Source of the DNA: Escallonia rubra
Taxonomy: Eukaryota; Streptophyta; Magnoliopsida; Escalloniales; Escalloniaceae
Reading direction: 5' to 3'
DNA length: 64,000 nt
Assembly: GCA_033065855.1 (NCBI GenBank)
Contig: JAVXUO010000028.1
Coordinates: forward strand, 1-64,000
Translations under genes and position numbers: made by a program
Shown: positions 10,880 to 20,095 of the stretch, one piece after another
Layout: each line of letters begins with the position of its first letter
How positions within the stretch are numbered: position 1 is the first letter of the stretch
Notes under the pieces: model-generated
Told to the model about the DNA's origin: nothing
The model's input: the letters and a program-made list of their open reading frames with translations, nothing else
Databases searched by the model: none

Positions 10880-11040
10880 AGGATGGAGGCCAAAGGCCAA
10901 CCCTTCGGGGAAGGCCAAGGCCAACCTCAAGGGGAGGTCGAGGCCGACCCCAACGGGGAGGCCGAGGCCGACCCCAAGGGGAAGGCCAAGGCCGAGGCCG
11001 ACCCCAAGGGGGAGGCCAAGGCCAACCTCTTTGGGCAAGT
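10880..11040. repeat. Short GC-rich repeats (AAGGCCAAGGCC / GAGGCCGACCCC)
   Basis: Imperfect units of 12-27 bases alternate AAGGCCAAGGCC and GAGGCCGACCCCAA. The open frames read through them are low-complexity and not supported as genes. 11041-11240 is unremarkable unique-looking sequence. Confidence 0.7.
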
Positions 11041-11284
11041 GCCATGGCGCATCGACGGGCGACGGGCGAAATGCGATGGTCGAAGCGTGATAAGGCTTCG
11101 TGCGAAAATAAGTTTCTTAGTGACGAAGTAACGTGACGAAAGTGAGAAGTGCACGTGACTTGAGCGTGCATGCTTTGACCGGTTGTGAGCGTTGAAAATG
11201 ACTGTTACTTGTGCGGACGTGTCATGCAAAATGGGACCACAGTGGTACGACCAGAATAGGTTGGGAACAATATGTAAGTTTTTT

Positions 11285-11665
11285 GGTCACATTTTTTTTG
11301 CTCATTGCACCTTAGGCACGCTATATAGCCCATTTCTATGAATTTCGGCGAAAAACGAGACAAATTATTTTTTTGGTTTTCCTATGAAGGGCCTATTCGC
11401 GCACACTTTAGCGCCAAATTTATAACTTGCGAAAAATGTTGTAATTGATTTGGTCACTTTTTTTTTGCTCATTGCTCCTTAGGCACGCTATATAGTCCAT
11501 TTCTATGAATTTCGGCCAAAAATGAGACAAATTATTTTTTTGGTTTTCCTATGAAGGGCCTATTCGCGCACACTTTAGCGCCAAATTCATAGCTTGCAAA
11601 AAATGTTGTAATTTTTTATGTCACTTTTTTTTTCTCATTGCACCTTAGGCATGCTAGTTACCCCA
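11285..11665. repeat. 166/167-bp satellite-like tandem repeat, about 2.3 copies
   Basis: The marker CTTAGGCACGCTATATAG starts at 11311 and 11478, and a diverged copy at 11644: spacings of 167 and 166 bases. The unit carries a T-run, CGGCGAAAAACGAG, and CCTATTCGCGCACAC. Copies are highly similar. The unit length is close to nucleosomal satellites, but only two full copies are present. 11666-11814 shows no feature beyond a short TA repeat. Confidence 0.82.
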
Positions 11666-11814
11666 TTATAGTATGACGGATGTAGTTAGAAACATATATT
11701 CCCAACATTTTACATGCTTCAAAAGACGGGATTCGCTAATTAGAATGACATGTGGATAAGTGCCGGTTGGAATGAAATCCTAACATGCAGTAGGAAGAGA
11801 TATATATATATATA

Positions 11815-12249
11815 TCACTCTTCATTTGACATATACTCATCAGATAAGTACTGATCATTGGTTAAAATATTGTTTCTCTCGTTTGATTTGAGCTGCCTCC
11901 CACTAACCTCGGCCATTTCTTCCGCAAGTTGAAGCATATAAAATCGTTTTCTACGCAGCAACATCCGGTTATTCTCCATACGAATTTGGCGCACAGCTTT
12001 CTTACACTGCTTAACATTACGCCGCGACATAGTAAGTGAACGACGTTGCGGCACAGGTGCTCTCAGCGTGGTGAGATCTTGGTGTAGCGCTTCTGATTCC
12101 TTAACTCGATATGCCCATTCTCTCCGTAAACCGCAATAATACTCTCTGGGATCCGTGTACTTCACTTCTTTGTAGTCGTCGTTCCTTTCACACAACAACC
12201 ACACAGTCTCACGTCCCCGCAGACTAGAACTCCCAGGAATTCCTGCCAT
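11815..12249 (-). CDS. Small unknown protein (144 aa), paralogue of the gene at 12639-13070
   Basis: I do not recognise a family. The protein has a tryptophan/tyrosine segment LRREWAYRVKESEAL, a proline-containing linker (APVPQRR), a basic and probably helical segment with IRMENNRMLLRR, and an acidic C-terminus (LSDEYMSNEE). The same layout and many of the same residues appear in the divergent neighbour: LRxEWxYRxxExExL, PxP, a Met-x-Arg, then IRxENNRM. Similarity at protein level, with different codons, is good evidence that both are real coding sequences. A basic helix plus acidic tail would suit a DNA- or protein-binding accessory factor, but that is inference. A TATA-like TTTATATATG lies about 40 bases upstream and a short upstream frame starts at 12281. 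Whether it belongs to the FAR1-type transposon to the right is unknown. Confidence 0.62.
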   Translation of the reverse strand: MAGIPGSSSLRGRETVWLLCERNDDYKEVKYTDPREYYCGLRREWAYRVKESEALHQDLTTLRAPVPQRRSLTMSRRNVKQCKKAVRQIRMENNRMLLRRKRFYMLQLAEEMAEVSGRQLKSNERNNILTNDQYLSDEYMSNEE

Positions 12250-12638
12250 TTAACTTTGTTTTGGTTCTAAAGCGATGAGCATGGCTAACATATATAAATA
12301 AGCCCACACACACATACACAATATATTGGTGTGATAGCTACACAATAGTCTGTCCATCTCTGGTGACAAGACAAGTCTCTGGACATTGAAGATGACAATA
12401 GTTGGAGACAATAGCATGCCCGTGTCATAAAGTTGACAAGTCTTTGGTGACAAGACAATTCTCTTTGGTCACAAGACAAGTCTCTAGTCTATTTCCAAAG
12501 GCTTGTCATATCTCATAAAGTTGAACCTGTAGCTCTTTCATAAAGTGGTCCCGTTTCAAAGTATATATAAGTACATGCATTGCACGAAGGGCAAAGGGCA
12601 TAGAGTGATATACTCCCAATTTCATAACAACTCTGGAA
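12250..12638. promoter_or_regulatory. Shared divergent promoter region of the two small genes
   Basis: This 389-bp gap between two head-to-head genes has a TATA-like sequence facing each: TTTATATATG on the minus strand near 12290 and GTATATATAAG on the plus strand at about 12560-12570. The latter is about 70 bases from the plus-strand start codon. The word GACAAGACAAGTCTCT and variants recur three or four times (about 12364, 12405-12440, 12450, 12470) in the middle, a possible shared binding site. Confidence 0.5.
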
Positions 12639-13070
12639 ATGTCATATACTCCACGAGATATTTTTGAAGCAATGGGTCGTTACTGGGCGGGCGAAGATGA
12701 ATTTCACTATTCTTTGCGTCCAAGTTTGCGTTACTCATCAAGCTATGTTAATACATTACGTGCAGAATGGTCTTATCGGATGAATGAACATGAGGTCTTA
12801 GTAGCTGATTCACGGAGCATGAATATACCCATACCTCGACAAAAGGCAATCAACATGCCTCGAATTACGCACATGGAGCTTGAAAGGGCACTGCATCGAA
12901 TACGTGAGGAAAATAATAGAATGAGAGTTCGTCAAAGTAGGCATAACTTACGTCGTATGGCACGTGATGCACATGAAGATGGCAACAACAATGAAGCACA
13001 AGTATACTGGAACATGAGCTTCGAAGAAGGAAATGTTTCCGATGCTCCAGTTTCAGATGAAGATGACTGA
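12639..13070 (+). CDS. Small unknown protein (143 aa), paralogue of the gene at 11815-12249
   Basis: No family is recognised. The N-terminal third has aromatic residues (IFEAMGRYWAGEDEF), followed by LRAEWSYRMNEHEVL, a linker with NIPIPRQ, a basic, probably helical stretch containing IREENNRMRVRQ, and an acidic tail ending PVSDEDD. It aligns over most of its length with the oppositely oriented gene on the other side of a 389-bp spacer. The start is the first Met after the TATA-like box at about 12562. A long hairpin begins 28 bases after the stop codon. The conserved EWxY, PxP and ENNRM signatures in two diverged copies suggest a maintained function. Candidates are an accessory gene of a MULE-type transposon or a host gene pair trapped between repeats. 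Confidence 0.65.
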   Translation: MSYTPRDIFEAMGRYWAGEDEFHYSLRPSLRYSSSYVNTLRAEWSYRMNEHEVLVADSRSMNIPIPRQKAINMPRITHMELERALHRIREENNRMRVRQSRHNLRRMARDAHEDGNNNEAQVYWNMSFEEGNVSDAPVSDEDD

Positions 13071-13097
13071 AGATCGAGTTCTTCTAAGGCTATAAGG

Positions 13098-13431
13098 CCT
13101 CCGCTTAGGCCAGAGTTCGGGAAGGTCGGAACTAAGTGTCTGGTCCGTGCCAACCATTTTTTGGTCCAAGTTGCAGACAATGATCTGCTGCACCACTATG
13201 ACGTAAGCTTGGTCATGTATTCTGCGGGGCTGTCCGCTATACTATATAGCGGACATATATAGGAGAAAAAAAACTAAGGCGTGTTTGAGACTTTGCCTCT
13301 GCGGGGCTATCCGCTATACTATATAGCGGACCTAGGATAGAAAAATGGTTGTTTGCAACTTGGACCAGAAAATGGTTGGCACAGACTAGGCACTTAGTTC
13401 CGACCTNCCNGANCCCCGGCCNAAGNGGAGG
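13098..13431. repeat. Inverted repeat with ~88-bp arms, contains five N
   Basis: The left arm (13098-13185) and right arm (13344-13431) are close reverse complements; shared blocks include AGGTCGGAACTAAGTG and TGCCAACCATTTT. The loop of about 158 bases carries two direct copies of the CCGCTATACTATATAGCGG palindrome. Ambiguous bases at 13407, 13410, 13413, 13422 and 13426 all fall in the right arm. This could be a MITE, a pair of inverted element ends, or a hairpin RNA source. Confidence 0.8.
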
Positions 13432-13543
13432 CAGTATGTCCGCGATGTAGTAGAGCTAGACGTTGTACCGGACTGCAGTTTTAATAAATTGGCGCCCAAA
13501 GACTTGTTTTAGTCGCATTGTAGCATAATGCTGTTTTAATAAA

Positions 13544-13760
13544 TTGGCGCCCCGAAGACTTGTTTTGGCGTCAGAATCAACAATCTCAATATCGATAAAC
13601 AATAAAGAACGTACGATTCACAATCAACGATCTCAATATACCGACAGAATCTCAAACGACACAATTAACGTACGATTCACAATCAACGATCTCAATATAT
13701 CGAGGGAATCTCAAACGACACAATTAAGCACAATTAAGCGAGGAAAAATTTCGAAACACA
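13544..13760. repeat. 59-bp tandem repeat, two copies plus partials
   Basis: The word GTACGATTCACAATCAACG starts at about 13611 and 13670 and is followed by ATCTCAATATA and AATCTCAAACGACACAATTAA in each copy. 13432-13543 holds two copies of TTTTAATAAATTGGCGCCC about 50 bases apart. No gene. Confidence 0.65.
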
Positions 13761-13796
13761 ATGAACAAGAACATAAATTATTTTATTAATAATAAA

Positions 13797-14265
13797 TTAG
13801 GGTTCACATTGGGGGAAAGAATTTTTTTCACAAGTGCTCCGATCAAAGATTACAACTTGAAAATCCCACCACCCAAGGTGTTCAAACACTACAAAGTCCC
13901 CGAGTTCGAGGCCATGCTGGCGCACGAAGACGTTCCAACCCTCTGCGAATTGCTTTTTTTGGGGTCGGCCGGGCTTCAGCTTGATTTCAACCTGCCATGC
14001 CCCCTTGCGGCTATATAATCTTGCACTGTCATGAATTGTTGTAAATTGATTGGTCAAGGCTTCCGGTATGTCCTAACAAACACAATACAAAAAATAGGTT
14101 AGTTTTTAACCAAAAGATCAAACCTTTAACACACGAAAATACAGAGAAAGAGGGATGGCCTACAAGTTCATTCTCAAACCCCGGCATCATGACTTTGAAA
14201 AAGTGTTTGCCTGCCAGGTGCAAGTTGCCAATAAAATCGTAGGTGGTCTCCGATCCAGAAGCCAT
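13797..14265 (-). CDS. Small B3-domain protein (REM-like), two exons
   Basis: Exon 1 is 14265-14164 (34 codons) and exon 2 is 14072-13797 (91 codons plus stop), joined by a GT/AG intron of 91 bases; the frame joins in phase. The 125-residue product is essentially a single B3 DNA-binding domain: KHFFKVMMPGF at the start, then DIPEALTNQF, W-Q-V-E-I, FAEGWNVFV, LELGDFVVFEH and FQVVIFD in the usual order. B3 proteins of this kind bind DNA in the nucleus. The gene is unusually short, a lone B3 domain with almost no flanking sequence. It sits between a hairpin and a palindrome array that also flanks the FAR1-type transposase, so capture of a host gene by the transposon is plausible. A domesticated or native gene surrounded by repeats is the alternative. 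Confidence 0.78.
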
Positions 14266-14445
14266 CGAGGTCGGCGTTGAGGGGATGACGGTTTATCGCC
14301 GGAGTTGTGGGTCACCGGAGATGTGGGTCGCCGGAGATGGAGTAGCGGCCTGGGCTAGATGTTCGAGACAGAGAGAGTGCCCTCAGATAGGACTGATAAT
14401 AGCTAATTGCCCGATATGATTAATATATATAATAGGATAGAGTTA

Positions 14446-14917
14446 TCCGCTACATTGTATAGCGGACATAAAAGAATACCAAAAGTTTTTCTTCGATGAC
14501 GTCCGCTATATTGTATAGCGGACATAAAAGAAGACCAAAAGTTTTACTGCGATGACGTCCGCTATATTGTATAGCGGACGTAAAAGAAGACCAAAAGTTT
14601 TACTGCGATGACGTCCGCTATATTGTATAGCGGACATAAAAGAAGACCAAAACTTTTACTGCTCATGACGTCCGCTATATTGTATAGCGGACATAAAAGA
14701 AGACCAAAAGTTTGCCTGCGATGACGTCCGCTACATTGTATAGCGGATATAAAAGAAGACCAAAAGTTTTACTGTGATGACGTCCGCTATATTGTATAGC
14801 GGACATAAAAGAAGACCAAAACTTTTACTGCTCATGACGTCCACTATATTGTATAGCGGACATAAAAGAAGACCAAAAGTTTGTCTGCGATGACATCCGC
14901 TACATTGTATAGCGGAC
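14446..14917. repeat. Array of nine hairpin palindromes (TCCGCTATATTGTATAGCGGA)
   Basis: Nine units about 57-59 bases long each begin with a 9-base inverted repeat around TTG (TCCGCTATA / TATAGCGGA), followed by a spacer with AAAAGAAGACCAAAAG and TGATGACG. Copies start near 14446, 14502, 14561, 14616, 14671, 14729, 14787, 14842 and 14896. The array is between the 3' end of the FAR1-type gene and the promoter of the B3 gene. Related palindromes occur at 13228-13333 and 17945-18242. The 14918-15060 stretch has nothing else. Confidence 0.9.
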
Positions 14918-15063
14918 GGGGCTTACAAAAAAATAAAAATAAATAAAGACTTTAGATTTGATTCGATGGCCTCACATAGGTCCATTTTTTAAAAATTCCA
15001 GTATTCGGTCGAAAAATTATCCCTCCGAAAATTATTACAAATGTCATAACGTTGTACAAAAAA

Positions 15064-17359
15064 TTAAAGGTCCACTGCAGCTTGTTCGTCCTCATCTTCG
15101 GCGTCACCTTCTTCCCCGTCTTGCAAACCCCCTGAACTTATCCCCAGTGCCTTGTAATGGTTCCGCTTGTCGTGGTCGGTCATTTTGTTGCACAATGCAC
15201 ACCTTCGCAGCTTTTTAGGTTGAGTTGCCGTTTCAATAGAGCTTTTCATCCGCGTAGATCTCTTGCGGCCTTTCGTTTGCGATATAATTGGATCCAACAA
15301 ACGGATATCATTGTCGTCTTCCTCCCCCGGCTCGTCATCTTCTGATACCCCCGTCGTAGGCTCGGTGTCAATCGCATTGGTGACTGAAGCTGCTTCCAAC
15401 TGGTCGACGATGGGCTCTTGCTGCTGAGCTACCTCGAGGAGATGTTTATAACCGACCATTGAAGCAGCATCCTTGACGGACAAACGGGTGAAACTCGTCA
15501 CCAGATGATTATACCGCAACGTCTCTGATTCTTCAAAGTCAGTATACGGGTGCTCCGGAAAGGCAATGGTACCGTGCAACCTGTTAGCACCTTTCGTCCA
15601 CCGTGGCAAGACGTATTTATCGGGGATTGTCCTGATATTCTTCTGGGTGAAAAAGCGCAGAATGTGTCTACACAGGATGCCATGGAACTCAAACTTCTTG
15701 CAAACACATGTCACCGAGTCCGTCAATGTGTCGTGGCTCACCGTATACATTCTGCGCAGCTTCTCAGGAACGAGGTCATTCACGAGCGAATAAACCTTGT
15801 ACTCACGCGTAGACTTCTCTGCCACCTTGTTTATACAGTACCGTCCCGATTTCTGCAGCTCTACTTGGTATAGCAAGAAGATCTCCTTCGTATAGACTTT
15901 GGCACCGTTCAGCTCCAGCAGGGTCTCAAGCAACCTTCTCCTCTGTTTGTACGTGGTTGCAAAGTCTCAGCCCTTTCTTTCACGAACAACGTCGCAACCG
16001 CTTTCTGTGCGGATGTGACGAAACTCTTCAAATTGGTAGTTGTACCCACGTAACTATCGAACGTGGCATTCATAGATTCACTCCTGCCCGTCGTTTTCAT
16101 GCCCGCAGAAAAATGCCTCCTCGTGTAAACGCCAATCCATTGCTCTTTGAGCTCGTACAAGTGCTGGAGCCACCCGTTGTCTTGCAATGAGTAATCCTGA
16201 ACAAGCTTTTCCCACCTCTCCTCAAATTCCTCAATCGTTAACGACTTGCTAACGCACGTGTCAAAATCCTCTTTAAAGTCTAGAAACTTTGCGTACATGT
16301 GATGCAAACGTTCGGGGTATTTGTTGCTTATGTGCCAAGTGCACAAGTTGTGTCGAGTATCTGGGAAGACGGTGGCAATAGCCTTCTTCATTGCCAAATC
16401 TTGATCGGTGATGATAACGTTGGGTGCTTTGAAGTTCATGGCTTCCAGCCACACACTAAACAACCATTCAAAAGAACTCTCGCTCTCGTCCCTTAACAAG
16501 GCGAACCCGAACAGGATGGAGTGATAATGATGATTGACCCCCGTGAAAGGGGCAAACGGCATCGAGTACTTGTTGGTACGGTATGTGGTGTCGAAAGTCA
16601 CGACATCCCCAAAATGCTTATAAGCAAGCCTCGAACGACCGTCGACCCAAAAAATTGTGCTAACTCGATGCTCGTCGTCAAGTTTATAATCGAAGGTAAA
16701 CTGCAGGTCCTCCATCTGCATCCGCTTCAATAGGCTCATTGTGGCTTGAGCATCATTGAGGTCATACGCGGCTCGTCTATGGGTTCGGACCGCGTTGCGA
16801 ACGTCTGTCGTGTTAAAGTTTAAATTTTGAATTCCCCCGGCTTGTTCAGCAAGAACATTAATCATGTCGGTAGGTCCTAGCCGCGCATCGCTCATTGTGT
16901 GAATGAGGCTCCTCGCGACCTTTCCCATCTTCTTGTGTTGATGCATCTGACTCACCTTAGAAGGGGTTACTAACGGGTGATTGTGTGCCAGTTCAAGGCT
17001 GGTAATAAGCCAATGATCTTGCTTGGCTTTATAGCTTACGAACATCTTGACCTGACAATTCGTTCGCGCAAAGAAGTCCCGTCTTCTGCGCGAATATCCT
17101 ATTTCGCCATCACTGTCATCGTTGCCTACGCGTGTCTCATTTTGCACTGGGTTTCTGCCCCTATGGCACTCGTATAAGCGAGAGCATATCTTTCTCGTTA
17201 TGTTGCTCGTTCTTGAAGTCTTTATTCTAATCCCAACCTAACCTTCAATGAATACGCTCGGAAACATTCTCCAGCTTCTTCCAATGTTTGAAAGGTTCGT
17301 CCTAGATACAGATCACTAGCATCTACAGGAGTGTTGGAGCTCGACACGAAATCAGACAT
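15064..17359 (-). pseudogene. FAR1/MULE-type transposase, two frameshifts
   Basis: The gene starts at 17359 and ends at 15064. It encodes, in order, a FAR1-type DNA-binding region (from RTFQTLEEA to the LAHNHPLV end), a MULE transposase core with Asp in VVTFDTTYR and IITDQDLAMKK and Glu in the FEWLF segment, and a SWIM zinc finger (CVCKKFEFHGILCRHIL). A Glu/Asp-rich C-terminus with a further CALCNKMTDHDKRNH cysteine/histidine group follows. This is the layout of FAR1-related Mutator-like transposases such as Jittery. The frame shifts near 17232 (a GGG run, giving a premature TAA) and near 15966. Each can be explained by one missing G on the coding strand, so decay and consensus error are both possible. 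The palindrome arrays on both sides suggest subterminal repeats of this element, but clear terminal inverted repeats were not found. Confidence 0.88.
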
Positions 17360-17944
17360 TGTGAAACAGCTCCCTATATGTAGAAATATAGACTACGCTT
17401 AACAATCAAATGACATTTTCAACTGAAAATATTACCTTAAAATTATCTTGACGAATAGACAAATTTAAGATGACAAATATACCATATACATAATCTCAAA
17501 AGTCTCCCATTTTGCTAATTATAGATTTATTGAACATAACAAATTAAAATTACTAAGAGCGTTAGACAAATTCATCATGCCAAAATACAACAAACGTATC
17601 TCAAAAAATTCGAAAGGCAATAGGATAGATGTGCCGAAGTTAGCGCCCCTCAAAAAAATCAAAATTAACTACAATAAACTTCTTTAAAGTTAACAAATTA
17701 ATTTCTAGAACATCAACAAAAATCTATATTTTTTTGCCCAAAAAAAAAATATATGCTTTATCAGTCAATCCACCCAGAAAATATTTGAGATCAGAAACTT
17801 ACCTTGCTTGAGTGAAGAAGATTGAAGCAAGTTTTACTCGAAGCTTGAGGGGAGCCGAAAATGGAAGCAAGTGAATCCGAACGAGAAGAAAATTTTGTGG
17901 AAAGAGTTGAGAATCAGGAACTTTGGGGTATACGGGAAGCGCCT
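17360..17944 (-). promoter_or_regulatory. Upstream region of the FAR1-type gene
   Basis: AT-rich DNA with no supported coding region. A purine-rich stretch with repeated GAAGCAAG words (17800-17880) may be leader sequence. The first hairpin palindrome follows at 17945. Confidence 0.4.
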
Positions 17945-18242
17945 GTCCGCGATACTGTATAGCGGAAATTATTCCCGACACTCTGACACGTGCAGAAATA
18001 AAGTCCCTGAAAGTCAGGCTGACAGCTGTCAGGTCCGCTACATTGTATAGCGGATACCTTTTTTGCTGTCTTGTGTCAGGCAGGGGTCAGGTGTCAGCCT
18101 AGGGACGTCCGCTACACAGTATCGCGGACGTCTTTTGGCTGTCTCCCATCAAGACTTTAATGTCCTCCGCCATACAGTGTAGCGGACAGTGGCGGAGGGC
18201 AAAAAGGTAAAAAAAACCCGTCCGCCATACATTATGGCGGAC
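17945..18242. repeat. Five diverged hairpin palindromes, 5' side of FAR1-type gene
   Basis: Palindromes of the TCCGCTA...TAGCGGA type start at 17945, 18034, 18108, 18166 and 18221. They differ in the centre (ACTG, CATT, CACAG and so on) while both arms change together, for example TCCGCCAT...ATGGCGGA in the last one. An unrelated 12-base inverted repeat (GACCGTCCATC / GATGGACGGTC) follows at 18276-18303. Confidence 0.82.
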
Positions 18243-18414
18243 GACTGACAGCTTTTGAAAAAGGCACGGATCTGGACCGTCCATCATTCGGGATGGACGG
18301 TCAGATCGCGTTTGCAACTTCTCCTATTTTGCCCACGCTCTCAACGGATCAACTCATATATATATATATAGGTTTCTGAACATTGGATATAACTGATAAT
18401 CCTTACCCCCCCCC

Positions 18415-19460
18415 CCCAAACTACCAAAACCAAAAATTGATTTCCTTAAGTTCTTCGGTGATGATTTGAAGGAGTGTGTGCGTAGGGCAAAAAAATACTT
18501 TGAGTTTAGCCCTTTGGAGGAAAATCTCAAGGTAAGTTTCGCCTTAGTACACTTTTAGGCCCAAGCTGAGTACTGGTTCAGTACACATTGCAAAGCCAGG
18601 GGCAGAGTGGTTTGGCATCATTTTGTGGGGGATTTACACTCTAGGTTTGCTAAATTGTTTAAAGAGAGTATGATAGGTGAGTTTCACAAGCAGAAGCAAC
18701 ACAATACTATGGAGCAACATTGTAATGAATTTGAGACTCTGAGATATATTATGGTAAAAAAAAAAGCATGCTTGATGAGGGTCACTACACATAGAATTTC
18801 GTAAATGGGTCAAAGAAGGAGATAAGGCTTGGAGTAAAGAAATTCGACATTTATGATATATCTAGAGCTACATTTCTTTCTAGGAAGCAAGAGGCTAGTA
18901 TAAAGAATTCATGGCAAGCAACAAGATCAACCAAAAACCTAACTTGATTGACCAACTAGATACCTAATTAGTAGCCTCACAAAATCCTTTTTAAGCCTAA
19001 ACATATCATTGCCATACATATATTTGCTTATAGCGCTACATCACACATGCAACCACAAAAAGCACCATTATCAAATCTTGACAACCCTCCCTACCAAAGG
19101 CTTTCTAGAGCTTATTTTGATGATAGAAGGAAGAGGGGGGACTATGTTATTGGTGTGATGAAGTATTTTCACCTGCCCACAACTACAAGCACAAACAAGT
19201 ATCTATGTTGATTGTGGATGAGGAAGAAGGGGATGATCCACCTCCTGTCTATGGTAAGAGGAGGTCTGTCAACAAGAGGTTACCAAGGAAGAAGCCAAGG
19301 AAAAATAAAGAGTATTGATCATATTAAATGCTATTGCTGGTGATCCTAACACAGCACCTATAAGTTGCGGGGAAGACAAGGCAAGAAAGCCTTTACAATA
19401 CTCATAGATACTGAATCAACCCATAATTTCATGGACCTTGGTATAATAGGTGTATCCTTA
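18415..19460 (+). pseudogene. Ty3-gypsy gag and protease remnant, cassette A
   Basis: Three recognisable parts occur in order. The first is a gag segment (about 18430-18790) with KFFGDD, KYFEFSPLEENLK and LHSRFAKLFKES, as in Retrotrans_gag proteins. The second is a zinc-knuckle-like stretch (about 19130-19195) readable as LCYWCDE...HNYKHK. The third is an aspartic-protease start (about 19370-19445) where the expected Asp-Thr-Gly reads IDTEST. Stops and frameshifts break it throughout (an in-frame TAG near 18558, for example). A second copy is at 29040-29940. It lies antisense to the Tat/Ogre elements around it, so it was probably captured or inserted long ago. Confidence 0.72.
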
Positions 19461-20095
19461 GAAGCCGGAATCAAAAGTAACAATAGTTGGTTGTCTAAAG
19501 ATACAAAGTCTGGAACTGGAATTGGAGCCAAAAACACTCACTGCCCAAGAGTGGGAGCCATAGTAACGATGATGCGTCGCTTAAGCAAATGAGAACATTA
19601 TATCTAGAAGCCAGAGCCAATAGTAACAACGATTGATCATCTAGATGTACTGAGGGTTTATGACTAAGAACCGGAGCCAATAGTAATAACGATTGTTCGC
19701 TTAGCCATAAGTGTGTATCCTTGGAAATCAGAGCCAACAATAAGAACAGTTAGTCATCTAAGGATATTGAAAGACTGGAGCCAGAACTAGAACTGCCATT
19801 GCCAGAGCCCCCAAGACAAGTTGAAAGGGTCGACAAGCAGGGAAACAACTTTGGATGTTGCCGAAGCTCCCAAGATAGGTTGAAAGGGTTGGCAGACAAA
19901 GTGGAGTCTCGACTAAGAGCTGGAGCCAACAGCGCATCATAATGGTTGGTCGCTTAACCAAAACGGGATTTATACCTAAGAGCCAGAGCAAAGAAATCGT
20001 CAAAGCAGTTGGTCACTTAGATAAGAGAATTTTGGAATTATCACTCAAAGCCAGAGCCAACAGTGTCGCACAAACAGTTGGTCATTGAGTGCCGA
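19456..20095. repeat. ~60-bp degenerate tandem repeats, cassette A
   Basis: Units of about 57-62 bases are marked by AGAGCCAATAGTAACAACGATTG-type words and TGGTCGCTTAG endings, following directly after the protease remnant. The block recurs at 29960-30535 in cassette B. Function unknown; the marker word may have been part of a coding repeat once. Confidence 0.65.

Noticed and set aside
10587-11229. Long overlapping open frames on both strands with Arg/Pro/Gly-rich repeats
   Set aside because: They follow a 27-bp tandem repeat (a multiple of three), so all frames stay open by chance; no domain or codon pattern supports a gene.
13168-18320. A ~20-bp inverted pair (AAGTTGCAGAC..GATCTG at 13168 and its partner at 18302-18320) as terminal repeats of the FAR1-type MULE
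   Set aside because: The match is short and imperfect, no 9-bp duplication was found, and the left copy is also part of another inverted repeat.
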